From positions 1,054,001 to 1,118,000 of the forward strand of contig NZ_CP068760.1 of the NCBI RefSeq assembly GCF_016775705.1: a DNA stretch of 64,000 bases, given 5' to 3'. Of the stretch, positions 25,805 to 34,177 are shown piece after piece. Made by a program: the position numbers and the translations under genes. Numbering within the stretch: the first letter of the stretch is position 1; each line of letters starts with the position of its first letter. Source of the stretch: Chryseobacterium cucumeris (lineage in GTDB: Bacteria; Bacteroidota; Bacteroidia; Flavobacteriales; Weeksellaceae). The notes beneath the pieces are model-generated. The model had not been told where the DNA came from, ran no database searches, and worked only from the letters and a program-made list of their open reading frames with translations.

Positions 25805-25966
25805 ATGAAAAAACAAAACATTCAGCCCAAAAAGCTTTCAAAAAGTGAATTAAAAAAAATTAACGGAGGAGCATTTTCTCCAAGGTGTCTGCGTGGATTC
25901 TGCATGCTGCCTGACTCTGTTGAACCGGTACCTGGTCTTGTAGGAAAAGACGGTTTATGCTGTTAA
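25805..25966 (+). CDS. GG-leader bacteriocin-like peptide 1
   Basis: A 53-aa precursor-like peptide. The leader KKLSKSELKKINGG ends at Gly22. The short core that follows carries Cys28, Cys33 and ends in GLCC (Cys52, Cys53). This leader type is the Chryseobacterium form often annotated bacteriocin-like protein. No modifying enzyme or exporter is adjacent. The gene is the first of four related peptide genes in a row, with 42 nt between it and the next, which shares its transcript. Confidence 0.85.
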   Translation: MKKQNIQPKKLSKSELKKINGGAFSPRCLRGFCMLPDSVEPVPGLVGKDGLCC

Positions 25967-26008
25967 TGCATACAAATTAAATAAAACAATAACCCTAATC
26001 AAATCATC

Positions 26009-26167
26009 ATGAAAAAATCAAACGCTCAGAAAAGAAAATTAACAAAAAGCGAACTGAAAGAAATTAACGGAGGTAACGGACCTGTTGTATGCCCGGAAGG
26101 ACTTTGCGACAGAGGTGACGGTGAATATGTAATCGGGCCTGTAGGAAGAAACGGATACTGCTGTTAA
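26009..26167 (+). CDS. GG-leader bacteriocin-like peptide 2
   Basis: A 52-aa precursor-like peptide with leader KLTKSELKEINGG (Gly21-Gly22). The core has C-x4-C (Cys28, Cys33) and ends in NGYCC, with IGPVGRNGYCC close to the matching ends of the other three peptides. It shares a transcript with peptide 1 and is followed by a terminator. The two CC-ended cores suggest disulfides or a modified C-terminus; which is unknown. Confidence 0.85.
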   Translation: MKKSNAQKRKLTKSELKEINGGNGPVVCPEGLCDRGDGEYVIGPVGRNGYCC

Positions 26168-26189
26168 TAGCAAAAGCTTTGTTAGATAC

Positions 26190-26222
26190 TAAAGATTGAG
26201 GCCGCACCTCAATCTTTTTTTT
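26190..26222 (+). terminator. Terminator between the two peptide operons
   Basis: AAAGATTGAGG / CCTCAATCTTT hairpin with a 5-nt loop, followed by TTTTTT. Confidence 0.88.
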
Positions 26223-26267
26223 GAAGAAGAAATCTTTTGCAAAAAGTTAACAATTTGAATCACAACA

Positions 26268-26299
26268 TTTTGTAGCTATTAAAATAACTTGTAAATTAG
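26268..26299 (+). promoter_or_regulatory. Promoter of the second GG-leader peptide operon
   Basis: TTTTG ends at 26272 and TAAATTAG lies at 26292-26299 (19-nt spacer). The -7 box deviates at one position from TAnnTTTG. The ATG at 26322 is 23 nt downstream. Confidence 0.45.
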
Positions 26300-26321
26300 C
26301 TTTTACCAAATTAAAATTATT

Positions 26322-26489
26322 ATGAAAAATTCAAAAAATCAGAAAAGAAAGCTTAGCAAAAATGAGCTGAAAGAGATCAGCGGAGGAGCCAACAGACCGA
26401 TCTGCCCAAGAGTAATAAGCTGCACAGATCCGAATACCGGAGAAGAGCGATACGGAGTTCCCGGCATGCAGGATGGATTTTGTTGTTAA
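26322..26489 (+). CDS. GG-leader bacteriocin-like peptide 3
   Basis: A 55-aa precursor-like peptide with leader KLSKNELKEISGG (Gly21-Gly22). The core has Cys28, Cys34 and ends in DGFCC, keeping the PGMQDGFCC form of the family ending. It opens a second operon with peptide 4 and has its own promoter-like region downstream of a terminator. The leader is nearly identical to those of the other peptides while the cores differ, as in diversified precursor families. Confidence 0.85.
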   Translation: MKNSKNQKRKLSKNELKEISGGANRPICPRVISCTDPNTGEERYGVPGMQDGFCC

Positions 26490-26517
26490 CCAGGTTTATA
26501 CTATTTAAACAAGGAAT

Positions 26518-26676
26518 ATGAAAAATTCAAACCTGAAAACGAGGAGACTCAACAAAGCTGAGCTCAAGGAAATCAACGGAGGGGCAGCTGCCTGCGCTGA
26601 AGGTTTATGCAAACTAAGAGGAGTCAGCCACTTCCTTATTATCGGCCCGAGGGGCAATGACGGTTACTGTTGCTAA
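26518..26676 (+). CDS. GG-leader bacteriocin-like peptide 4
   Basis: A 52-aa precursor-like peptide with leader RLNKAELKEINGG (Gly21-Gly22). The core has C-x4-C (Cys26, Cys31) and ends in GPRGNDGYCC, close to peptide 2. Spacing to peptide 3 is 28 nt, so they share a transcript, which ends at the terminator against mutS. As with its neighbours, the transporter that would remove the leader is not encoded in this window. Confidence 0.85.
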   Translation: MKNSNLKTRRLNKAELKEINGGAAACAEGLCKLRGVSHFLIIGPRGNDGYCC

Positions 26677-26692
26677 TCAGACTTTTAGCATT

Positions 26693-26732
26693 TAAAAAAA
26701 ATGATTGGATTACCCTCCAATCATTTTTTTTA
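26693..26732. terminator. Bidirectional terminator between peptide 4 and mutS
   Basis: AAAATGATTGGA / TCCAATCATTTT hairpin with A and T flanks. It overlaps the mutS stop codon at 26710. Confidence 0.88.
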
Positions 26733-29301
26733 TCGCATTCAGCTTCATTAAAGCTTCAATCGGTGTTAACGTATTGATATCTATTTTCGTCAGTTCTTCA
26801 CGAATATTCTCCAGAACAGGATCATCGAGCTGGAAGAATGAAAGCTGCATATTTTCTTCTGTCACTCTTTTAATGCTTTCTGAAGTACTTCCACTTCCCT
26901 GAGTTCTGCTCGCTTCAAGTGTTTTAAGAATTTCATTGGCCCTGTTTACCACTTTAGCAGGCATCCCGGCCAGTTTTGCAACGTGGATACCGAAACTGTG
27001 TTCGCTTCCGCCCGGAACAAGCTTTCTCAGGAAAATGATATTTCCTTTGTTTTCCTGAATAGAAACGTGGAAATTTTTCACCCTTTCGAAATTGACGGTC
27101 ATTTCGTTCAATTCGTGATAGTGCGTAGCAAATAATGTTTTTGCCTGCGTTGGATGTTGATGAAGATATTCTGCAATCGCCCATGCAATAGAAACTCCGT
27201 CATAAGTAGAAGTTCCACGGCCGATTTCATCTAATAAGATCAGGCTTCGTTCTGAAATATTGTTCAGAATATTGGCTGCCTCGTTCATTTCTACCATGAA
27301 AGTAGATTCTCCGGCAGAAATATTATCGGTAGCTCCTACCCTTGTAAAGATTTTATCCAGCATCCCGATCTCCGCATGTTTTGCAGGGACAAAACTTCCA
27401 ATCTGTGCCAAAAGACATACAATAGCGGTCTGACGCAGAATTGCCGATTTACCGGCCATGTTCGGTCCGGTTACCATAATAATCTGCTGCGAATCCTTAT
27501 CCAGGAAGATATCATTCGGGATATATTTTTCTCCTAACGGAAGTGCATTTTCAATGATCGGGTGTCTTGCTTCTTTTAAATCGATAGCATAACCGTCATT
27601 CAAAACGGGCTTTGTATAACTCTCAGATACAGCAAGTTCAGACAATCCCGCTGCCACATCAAGCTGGGCAATGATATTGGAATTCCCCTGGATCTGATCG
27701 ATGTAAACCATTGTTTCACCACATACATTTCTGTAGAGTGAAGTTTCCAGAACACCTATTTTTTCTTCCGCACCAAGGATCTGATTTTCATATTCCTTTA
27801 ATTCTTCGGTAATATATCTTTCAGCATTTACTAAAGTCTGCTTTCTTACCCAGTCATCAGGAACTTTATCTTTGTGAGTGTTCCGAACTTCAATATAGTA
27901 TCCGAACACATTATTAAAATCAATTTTAAGGCTGGTAATTCCTGTTCTTTCAATCTCTCTCTGGCACATTTCATCTAAGAAACCCCGTCCTTTGCTCTGA
28001 AGATTTCTCAGTCGGTCCAGCTCTTCAGAAACGCCTTCTTTAATGATATTTCCTTTAGCAATACTTACCGGAAGTTCTTCATTAAGATGATTCTGCAGGA
28101 ATTTAATCAGTTCTTCCAGATCAAATAAAGGCTCTAACCACGCCAGCACATCTGCATGAGGATGCAATAACGCTTTGATTTTATGAATATTAATTAAACT
28201 TTGGCGTAAATAACCAAGTTCTTTAGGTGAAATTTTCTCTGCGGCCAGTTTTCCCATTAATCTGTCAAGATCTGAAATTGATTTCAGAAGCTGGCAGATT
28301 TCATATTTCAGTGCATCGTTTTCATTTAAGAAATCAATCAGGGAAAGTCTCCTCATAATCTCATCCACAGATTTTAAAGGAAGGATAATTCTCCTTCTCA
28401 ATAATCTTCCTCCCATCGGAGTAGATGTTTTATCAATGATATCCAGCAGAGATTTCCCCTGTGGGTTGCTTGGATAAACAATTTCAAGGTTTCTCAGGGT
28501 AAAATTATCCATCATCAGATAATCTTCCTGAGGAATGATCTGCAGTTTCGTAATATGAGCCAGCAGATTATGATGGGTATCTTCTACGAGATATGCAAAA
28601 ATAGCTCCTGCTGCTGTAATCGCCAGTGGAAGACCTTCCACTCCAAACCCTTTTAATGAATTGGTTTTAAAGTGATTGGTTAATTTTTCATAGGCAAAAT
28701 TATATTGGAAAGCCCAGTCTTCAAGCTTAAAAGCATTTTTATTTTTAATCTGCTCCGGAATCTGTGTGCTTCTCTGGAAAATAATTTCACTCGGGTCAAA
28801 AGTATTGACAATGTGCAAAAGCTTTTCCAGGTTTCCTTCACTTACCAGAAACTCTCCTGTGGAGATATCTACTAAAGCAATTCCATACTTCTCTTTTTCC
28901 TTATGTAATGAAAGGAGGAAGTTGTTCTTTTTGGAATTCAAAACCTGGTCATTGAAAGTAACGCCCGGTGTAACCAATTCAGTAACACCACGTTTTACAA
29001 TTCCTTTCACCATTTTAGGATCTTCCAGCTGATCACAGATTGCAACCCTCATCCCGGCTCTTACCAGCTTGGGAAGATAAGAATCTATTGAGTGATGCGG
29101 AAATCCTGCAAGCTCTACACTGCCTTCTCCATTGTTTCTTTTGGTAAGAACAATACCCAGAATCTGGGATGTTTTCACGGCATCCTGCCCAAAAGTTTCA
29201 TAAAAGTCTCCCACTCTGAAAAGTAAAAGCGCATCCGGATATTTACCCTTGATGGTATTATACTGAGTCATTAATGGAGTTTCCTTCTTCGTTTTTGCCA
29301 T
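26710..29301 (-). CDS. mutS: DNA mismatch repair protein MutS
   Basis: An 863-aa mismatch-recognition ATPase. The N-terminal mismatch-binding motif is present as GDFYETF (Phe-x-Glu). The C-terminal ATPase has the Walker A GPNMAGKS, the Walker B LILLDEIGRGTST, and the downstream ATHYHEL. It detects mispaired bases and recruits MutL. Length is typical. On the minus strand, a TAnnTTTG element lies 17-24 nt before the ATG. The gene stands alone, convergent with the peptide cluster. Confidence 0.97.
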   Translation of the reverse strand: MAKTKKETPLMTQYNTIKGKYPDALLLFRVGDFYETFGQDAVKTSQILGIVLTKRNNGEGSVELAGFPHHSIDSYLPKLVRAGMRVAICDQLEDPKMVKGIVKRGVTELVTPGVTFNDQVLNSKKNNFLLSLHKEKEKYGIALVDISTGEFLVSEGNLEKLLHIVNTFDPSEIIFQRSTQIPEQIKNKNAFKLEDWAFQYNFAYEKLTNHFKTNSLKGFGVEGLPLAITAAGAIFAYLVEDTHHNLLAHITKLQIIPQEDYLMMDNFTLRNLEIVYPSNPQGKSLLDIIDKTSTPMGGRLLRRRIILPLKSVDEIMRRLSLIDFLNENDALKYEICQLLKSISDLDRLMGKLAAEKISPKELGYLRQSLINIHKIKALLHPHADVLAWLEPLFDLEELIKFLQNHLNEELPVSIAKGNIIKEGVSEELDRLRNLQSKGRGFLDEMCQREIERTGITSLKIDFNNVFGYYIEVRNTHKDKVPDDWVRKQTLVNAERYITEELKEYENQILGAEEKIGVLETSLYRNVCGETMVYIDQIQGNSNIIAQLDVAAGLSELAVSESYTKPVLNDGYAIDLKEARHPIIENALPLGEKYIPNDIFLDKDSQQIIMVTGPNMAGKSAILRQTAIVCLLAQIGSFVPAKHAEIGMLDKIFTRVGATDNISAGESTFMVEMNEAANILNNISERSLILLDEIGRGTSTYDGVSIAWAIAEYLHQHPTQAKTLFATHYHELNEMTVNFERVKNFHVSIQENKGNIIFLRKLVPGGSEHSFGIHVAKLAGMPAKVVNRANEILKTLEASRTQGSGSTSESIKRVTEENMQLSFFQLDDPVLENIREELTKIDINTLTPIEALMKLNAIKKMIGG

Positions 29302-29317
29302 AGTAAAAAATGAGCCC

Positions 29318-29325
29318 CAAATTTA
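29318..29325 (-). promoter_or_regulatory. Putative -7 element of mutS
   Basis: On the minus strand TAAATTTG matches TAnnTTTG about 17 nt upstream of the mutS ATG; no convincing -33 is seen. Confidence 0.4.
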
Positions 29326-29427
29326 AAAAAATAAATTCAGGGTAATAGAATTGTTTAAGGGTTAATCTTCCCGACTTTTCTTTATCAGTAATTAATCGTA
29401 CTTTTCGCCTGTCAAATCACATTATTT

Positions 29428-29958
29428 ATGGAATTTCCTGTCTTAGAGACTGAAAGGCTTATTTTGCGCCAGCTTACTTTTAATGATACCCAGGACCTGT
29501 TTGAATACTTTTCTCTGGATGAAGTTATGGAATATTATGACCTGGAAACCTTCAAAACCGAAGATGATTCCCGGCGCATTATCCAGCATTTTAACAGTGA
29601 ATTCGAAAAAGGAAAAGGTTTCAGATGGGCTCTGGAACTAAAATCCCATGGAAAAGTTATTGGAACCTGCGGCTATCACAACTGGTACAAAGAGCATTTC
29701 CGGGCTGAAATTGGTTATGAACTCAATCCCGAATTCTGGCAGCAATCCTATATGAAAGAAGCGATTCTTCCGATTCTGACCTATGGATTTGAAAGTATGA
29801 GGCTCCACCGTGTAGATGCTTTCATAGATCCTTCCAATATTTCTTCTGAAAGGCTGTTATCTTCTTTAAATTTCAGCAAAGAAGGAACGTTGAAAGATTA
29901 TTTCTTTGAAAAAGGGAAATTTGTAGATGCAACGATCTTCGGTCTTATTAATAAATAA
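29428..29958 (+). CDS. RimJ/RimL-like GNAT acetyltransferase
   Basis: A 176-aa acetyltransferase of the GNAT fold. Recognisable parts are the N-terminal LETERLILRQLTFND, the core strand GKVIGTCGYHNWY and the C-terminal VDAFIDPSNISSERLLSSLN with the acetyl-CoA helix. RimJ/L-type enzymes acetylate protein N-termini or small molecules; the target is not known. No neighbour in the same operon. A second GNAT gene lies at 52794. Confidence 0.85.
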   Translation: MEFPVLETERLILRQLTFNDTQDLFEYFSLDEVMEYYDLETFKTEDDSRRIIQHFNSEFEKGKGFRWALELKSHGKVIGTCGYHNWYKEHFRAEIGYELNPEFWQQSYMKEAILPILTYGFESMRLHRVDAFIDPSNISSERLLSSLNFSKEGTLKDYFFEKGKFVDATIFGLINK

Positions 29959-29959
29959 A

Positions 29960-30130
29960 TTGATTTTAAATTTAATGCTAAGAAGCAAAGAAAATTGATA
30001 TTGATGCTTCTTATTTTCGTTCGCAAAGGCATTTCATTTAGCAATTGAAGTGCTTTCCTCGCTGAGTGAAACGCCTTTGCGACCCTTTATAAACAGATAA
30101 GCATTAAACTAGCGTTCAATGCGTTAAAAA
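29960..30130. repeat. Dispersed intergenic repeat, copy 1
   Basis: This gap holds an element also found at 38360-38520. Shared marks are CGCAAAGGCATTT (30022 onwards), AACGCCTTTGCG (30070-30081) and a final ATGCGTTAA. The two 12-nt arms are inverted relative to one another with one mismatch, so the element could fold into a large hairpin. No coding frame is seen. Confidence 0.65.
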
Positions 30131-30154
30131 TTATCTAAACTCTAATTCTTATCA

Positions 30155-31024
30155 TTAAGAAAGGTGCTTTTCCAAAGCATCTGAACTTTTCTTATAGGCC
30201 CATTTCTGCTTGTAATTCACCCATTTAGCTTTGAAAAGTTTTCGCATCAGTTTATCTGTATACCTCATAATGAAGACATGGTACAGCATACTGGCAAAGA
30301 CATTGGGCTTATTGGGAAGCGCTCTTAAAGAAAGGGAAAACCCAGGTTCAAGATATCTGTTGAAATGCCAGAATGCTCCTGGAATAAAGAGGGCATCACC
30401 ATGCTCCATGAAGATTTCGTATCCTTTGGCATATTTCAGTGCCGGAAATTTCTCATAATCAGGATTTTCATAATCAACCTCGTAAATGGTATGCACAGAC
30501 AAAGGAACTTTATATAAAAAGGGCGACTGCTTCTGATCAAATAATAAAATCCTTTTCTTTCCTTCAAAATGGATATGCATAAAATCACCTAAATCCACAT
30601 CGTAATGCATTAAAACATGAGCCTCACTTCCACCGAAAAACAAAGTCGGCAGTCTTTTAAAGAACTTTATTCCAAGATCAGGATAGGTGAAATTTTTCAG
30701 TAACTCGGGAAGCCTGTCTGTGATGATATAGAAAAAAATTCGCAGATCTGAAGGTTTGCTTTTGATGGTATCAATATAGTCCTTCATTTTCATACGGGTC
30801 ACCGGAGCATCAGAACTTTTGGCGGCATCAGCCGGTTTGTTATCATATAAAGGAACTTCCTGATCTCCTGCCTTTTCTTTGATATAGGCAAGATTCCATT
30901 TGTCAAAAGCCTCCCACCGGCTGGCAAAATTCTTAATTAAAAGAGGTTTCTGCTTTTTAAAATAATTCTTCTGAAAATCTTCTTTACTGATATCATCTAC
31001 AATATCTACGTTTTCGAGGATCAT
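30155..31024 (-). CDS. Cupin-like (JmjC-type) dioxygenase
   Basis: A 289-aa protein of the cupin-8/JmjC fold. The Fe(II) site shows as MHYDVDLGDFMHIHF (HxD) with a later His in ALFIPGAFWHF. The N-terminal LIKNFASRWEAFDKWNLAY is typical of this group. Such proteins hydroxylate protein or small-molecule targets using 2-oxoglutarate; no target can be named here. Cytosolic and monocistronic, in the opposite direction to the channel gene. Confidence 0.88.
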   Translation of the reverse strand: MILENVDIVDDISKEDFQKNYFKKQKPLLIKNFASRWEAFDKWNLAYIKEKAGDQEVPLYDNKPADAAKSSDAPVTRMKMKDYIDTIKSKPSDLRIFFYIITDRLPELLKNFTYPDLGIKFFKRLPTLFFGGSEAHVLMHYDVDLGDFMHIHFEGKKRILLFDQKQSPFLYKVPLSVHTIYEVDYENPDYEKFPALKYAKGYEIFMEHGDALFIPGAFWHFNRYLEPGFSLSLRALPNKPNVFASMLYHVFIMRYTDKLMRKLFKAKWVNYKQKWAYKKSSDALEKHLS

Positions 31025-31150
31025 GTACTTTGTATTTAATGCGAAATAAAAATAGTGTTTTTTTGAAACCTGAGAAAATTTAGATTAAAAGCGAGGGAAG
31101 CTGGAGGATAGATGCTGGAAGTTAATATTTGTCTGTAAACGCCTATACAT

Positions 31151-31177
31151 CATTTCATAAAAAGATTTTATGAAATG
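31151..31177. repeat. Perfect 12-bp hairpin in an intergenic gap
   Basis: CATTTCATAAAA and its complement TTTTATGAAATG with a 3-nt loop. It sits in the 263-nt gap 31025-31287, which holds nothing else I can call. It has no T run and its role is unclear. Confidence 0.55.
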
Positions 31178-31287
31178 ACATAGACCTCTGTTCGGCTTCA
31201 ATAACGTCCCTCTTCCTGCTTCATACTTCCTTACTTTATTGGCAGAGCTCATATGAAAAATTTATATTTGTAGTAATAAGTGCATTT

Positions 31288-32166
31288 ATGAGAGTCTACA
31301 ATACCAAACATTTCATTAAAATCCTTTTCAGCTTACACAAAAGTGATACTTTAAAAATTCTTTTTCCGAGTATGGTTCTTGTAGGGCTTTATTCATGGGG
31401 AATTCAGTATCTGGAAGTTGAATATCTGCACCTTACCACAAAATCAGGAGTGAGCAATGTAGGTATGATCCATTCTCTGCTGGGTTTTGTGCTTTCACTT
31501 TTGTTGGTTTTCAGAACGAATACGGCCTATGACAGATGGTGGGAAGGTCGAAAACTTTGGGGAAAACTGGTGAATGACACGAGAAACTTTGCGATAAAAA
31601 TCAATACGATTCTTGGTGACAACCGCCAGGATGCTGAGCAGATTGCCAGATATTTAAAATATTTCCCGCACTTTTTAGCCAAACATCTTTCCAAGGAATC
31701 TACAAGGCTGGCTTTGGATGAAGATTATTCTGAAATTGAAAGCTCGTTGAAAAACCATGGACCAAGTGAAATTGTTATTCTGTTAAGCCATAAACTGAAT
31801 CAATTAAAAAAAGAAGGAAAAGTTTCTGAAGTTGAAATGCTGTACTTAGACACCCAGCTTTCCGGATTTCTGGATGTATGCGGAGGTTGTGAAAGAATCA
31901 AAAATACTCCGATCCCTTACTCCTATTCTTCTTTCATCAAGAAGTTTATTATTCTGTATGTTTTTGCGCTGCCTATTGCTTACGTTATTACGATCGGGCT
32001 TTTTATGATTCCGCTTACTGTTTTTGTGTATTATGTTTTGATGAGCCTGGAGCTTATTGCAGAAGAAATTGAAGACCCGTTCAATAATGATGAAAATGAT
32101 ATTCCTATGGAAACCTTAGCTCAGAACATTGAGAAAAATGTACAGCAGATTATGATCAGAAAATAA
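31288..32166 (+). CDS. Bestrophin-family ion channel
   Basis: A 292-aa inner-membrane protein with four or so helices. The bestrophin pattern is visible in GMIHSLLGFVLSLLLVFRTN followed by TAYDRWWEGRKLWGKLVNDT, which are characteristic of UPF0187/bestrophin proteins. Members form homopentameric anion or cation channels. The C-terminal half keeps the pore-side region IEDPFNNDENDIP. It is monocistronic and ends in a shared hairpin terminator. Confidence 0.92.
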   Translation: MRVYNTKHFIKILFSLHKSDTLKILFPSMVLVGLYSWGIQYLEVEYLHLTTKSGVSNVGMIHSLLGFVLSLLLVFRTNTAYDRWWEGRKLWGKLVNDTRNFAIKINTILGDNRQDAEQIARYLKYFPHFLAKHLSKESTRLALDEDYSEIESSLKNHGPSEIVILLSHKLNQLKKEGKVSEVEMLYLDTQLSGFLDVCGGCERIKNTPIPYSYSSFIKKFIILYVFALPIAYVITIGLFMIPLTVFVYYVLMSLELIAEEIEDPFNNDENDIPMETLAQNIEKNVQQIMIRK

Positions 32167-32193
32167 AAAATCAAGCTTTTAAAGCTTGATTTC
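32166..32193. terminator. Bidirectional terminator at the bestrophin gene
   Basis: AATCAAGC-TTTTAAA-GCTTGATT hairpin at 32169-32191 with A and T flanks, between convergent genes. Confidence 0.8.
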
Positions 32194-32778
32194 TTTAAGT
32201 TCACCGTCCTGTTTTATCTCTACAAATTTGCTTTCCCTGTTGGCAGCAGAATATCCGTAGAAAAATGTGCTGTATATAGGAGTGGAATACAGATAGGCTC
32301 CATAGCCGTTATAAGCATCTGAGGTTCCTGTCTGCTGCTGGTAACTTGCCGTTGCCGTAAAGTTGACAATGGTTTCAAGATAATATTTACCGGGTTTGAG
32401 TTTTTCAAATTTAAATCTCCCATGGTCATCGGTTAAAGCTTCCACTCTGTATTTAAAAGCCTCTTCTGACATATATACGGTGGTTTTTTTATTTTCATAT
32501 TTCTTTCTCATGTTATAAAATTCCTCAAAATAAGGAGTAACAGGAAAAAGCATGACAACCGTACCTTTGGGAGCATAATGCTTTTCTCCAAGTAACGGTT
32601 TGATTCCCCAGTTGTTTTTTTGTTTGGTAGAAGCCACTCCTTCAATGGTAGAGTTTCCAAATCCAAGCATGTCTCTTGCGAGCTTTTTATCAAAAAAAGC
32701 TTGAGGATAATAAGTATTTTGTGCACTCAGGTAAATAAATCCCCATATTAATATGAATAATGTGAATAATTTTTTCAT
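32179..32778 (-). CDS. Exported protein with a regulatory beta-sandwich
   Basis: A 199-aa exported protein (signal peptide MKKLFTLFILIWGFIYLSAQ). Residues about 105-150 resemble a carboxypeptidase-regulatory or CNA-B-like strand (DDHGRFKFEKLKPGKYYLET). The remaining parts are not recognised. The long upstream in-frame extension to 32880 lacks a plausible start and I use the ATG at 32778. It is divergent from the MORN-repeat gene. Function unknown. Confidence 0.78.
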   Translation of the reverse strand: MKKLFTLFILIWGFIYLSAQNTYYPQAFFDKKLARDMLGFGNSTIEGVASTKQKNNWGIKPLLGEKHYAPKGTVVMLFPVTPYFEEFYNMRKKYENKKTTVYMSEEAFKYRVEALTDDHGRFKFEKLKPGKYYLETIVNFTATASYQQQTGTSDAYNGYGAYLYSTPIYSTFFYGYSAANRESKFVEIKQDGELKEIKL

Positions 32779-32786
32779 AGTATATT

Positions 32787-32819
32787 TTTGAGTCAAATAT
32801 AAGTATTTTACTATTTTTG
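32787..32819 (+). promoter_or_regulatory. Promoter of the MORN-repeat gene
   Basis: TTTG ends at 32790 and TATTTTTG spans 32812-32819 (21-nt spacer), close to the consensus; the ATG at 32834 follows. On the opposite strand TATATTTG (32801-32794) is a -7 candidate for the divergent gene starting at 32778. Confidence 0.6.
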
Positions 32820-32833
32820 AATTAAAAATAGCT

Positions 32834-33454
32834 ATGAAGCACCTATTTCTATTGTTTTTTTCCACTTCTGTCCTGATCACGGCACAGAAACCTTGTGGAT
32901 ATAAAGACGGATTACAGGAAGGAGCCTGTAAAGAATTTTATGACAATGGCCAGGTAAAAAATACTGTGGAATGGAAAAAAGGGAAACTGGATGGTGATGC
33001 TGTTTTTTATTATGATAACGGAAAAGTGCAGTCGAAAGGAGAATATAAAAAAGGATACAAAGTAAAAGAATGGTCGTATTTTGATAAAAATGGAGTTCTT
33101 ACTTCCAGGGAAGTTTTCAGAAATGGGGAGAAGAATATTTATGATAACAGCCTTACCGCTACTTTTTATTCTCCTGCAGGTAAAATAACTGAAATTTCCA
33201 ATTATAAATTCAATAAATTACAGGGAGAAAGCAAGACCTTTCATGAAGATGGGAAATCAATAAAAGATATTGGCCAGTATGACAACGGGCTGGCTACCGG
33301 AAAGTGGAAAGTCTTTTATCCATCAGGAAAATTACAGCGTGAAACTGAACTTGCCAACGATAAAAGAAACGGCAACAGAGTTCATTACCGTGAAGACGGA
33401 AGCATCGAAAAAACAGAGGTCTATAAAGACGGAAAATTAATCTCAACAAAATAA
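32834..33454 (+). CDS. Exported MORN-repeat (YwqK-like) protein
   Basis: A 206-aa exported protein with a signal peptide (LFLLFFSTSVLITAQ). From residue 22 it consists of MORN-type repeats, e.g. CKEFYDNGQVKNTVEW, AVFYYDNGKVQSKGEY and KVFYPSGKLQRETEL. In annotation this family is often called a YwqK antitoxin, but the repeats are generic and no toxin gene is adjacent. The next gene is 5 nt later on the same strand. Confidence 0.85.
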   Translation: MKHLFLLFFSTSVLITAQKPCGYKDGLQEGACKEFYDNGQVKNTVEWKKGKLDGDAVFYYDNGKVQSKGEYKKGYKVKEWSYFDKNGVLTSREVFRNGEKNIYDNSLTATFYSPAGKITEISNYKFNKLQGESKTFHEDGKSIKDIGQYDNGLATGKWKVFYPSGKLQRETELANDKRNGNRVHYREDGSIEKTEVYKDGKLISTK

Positions 33455-33459
33455 TACAA

Positions 33460-33990
33460 TTGGTACAGAAACTAAAACTGGAAGAACTTAACAGAATAGA
33501 TGTAGAAACATTTAAGAAGGTTGAAAAAATTCCGTTGGTCATCATTTTAGATAATATCAGAAGTATGCACAATGTAGGTGCAGCTTTCAGAACGGCAGAT
33601 GCGTTTTTAATTGAAAAAATAATCCTTTGCGGAATCACACCGCAGCCGCCCCATCGTGAGATTCATAAAGCGGCATTGGGAGCCACGGAAAGTGTAGACT
33701 GGTCTCATGACGCAGATACCAATAACGCGATTGCTGATCTGAAAAGCAAAGGATACGAAATCATCGGGATTGAGCAGACTACAGGAAGCCGGCTTATTAC
33801 TGATTTCACCATCGACAGATCAAAAAAATATGCCTTAATTTTAGGAAACGAAGTGGAAGGAATCAGCGATGAGGTTCTCCCGAATATTGATGTTTTTTTA
33901 GAAATTCCTCAGCTTGGAACAAAGCATTCTCTTAATGTAAGTGTATGTGCCGGAATTGTGATGTGGGAATTTGCAAAAGCATTAAAATAA
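33460..33990 (+). CDS. TrmH/SpoU-family RNA methyltransferase
   Basis: A 176-aa SPOUT methyltransferase that methylates ribose 2'-O in RNA, usually tRNA. The motif set is visible: MHNVGAAFRTAD (motif 1), ILGNEVEGIS (motif 2) and IPQLGTKHSLNVSVC (motif 3), the knot region binding S-adenosylmethionine. The start is TTG at 33460, since the next Met lies inside motif 1. The gene follows the MORN-repeat gene by 5 nt. The target RNA and position cannot be told. Confidence 0.9.
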   Translation: MVQKLKLEELNRIDVETFKKVEKIPLVIILDNIRSMHNVGAAFRTADAFLIEKIILCGITPQPPHREIHKAALGATESVDWSHDADTNNAIADLKSKGYEIIGIEQTTGSRLITDFTIDRSKKYALILGNEVEGISDEVLPNIDVFLEIPQLGTKHSLNVSVCAGIVMWEFAKALK

Positions 33991-34177
33991 AAAAACTGCA
34001 TATGTCCTTAGTAGACAGTGCAGTTTGAAATAAATCTAATAAAAAGTAAAAATGAAAGGCGACAAAGGTACTTTATTTTTTTTTACAAACAAATTTTGAC
34101 GGCACTTTTTTTGTTTCATCTTAAAAAAAGTCGTGTTTTCAGAAAAAGTTTCATTTAATTTTTTATAAATTAGCACA

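Noticed and set aside
26710..29301. Mobile or phage origin for the region around mutS and the peptide cluster
   Set aside because: No integrase, transposase, tRNA-linked attachment repeat or change of base composition is visible; the peptides use the same promoter and leader style as the rest of the chromosome.
32834..33454. Toxin-antitoxin system suggested by the YwqK name
   Set aside because: The protein is an exported MORN-repeat protein and no toxin gene is adjacent; the antitoxin label is inherited from database naming.
33993..34026. Terminator after the TrmH-like gene (AAACTGCA / TGCAGTTT)
   Set aside because: The arms are real but the loop is 18 nt and no T run follows, so it is not a convincing intrinsic terminator.
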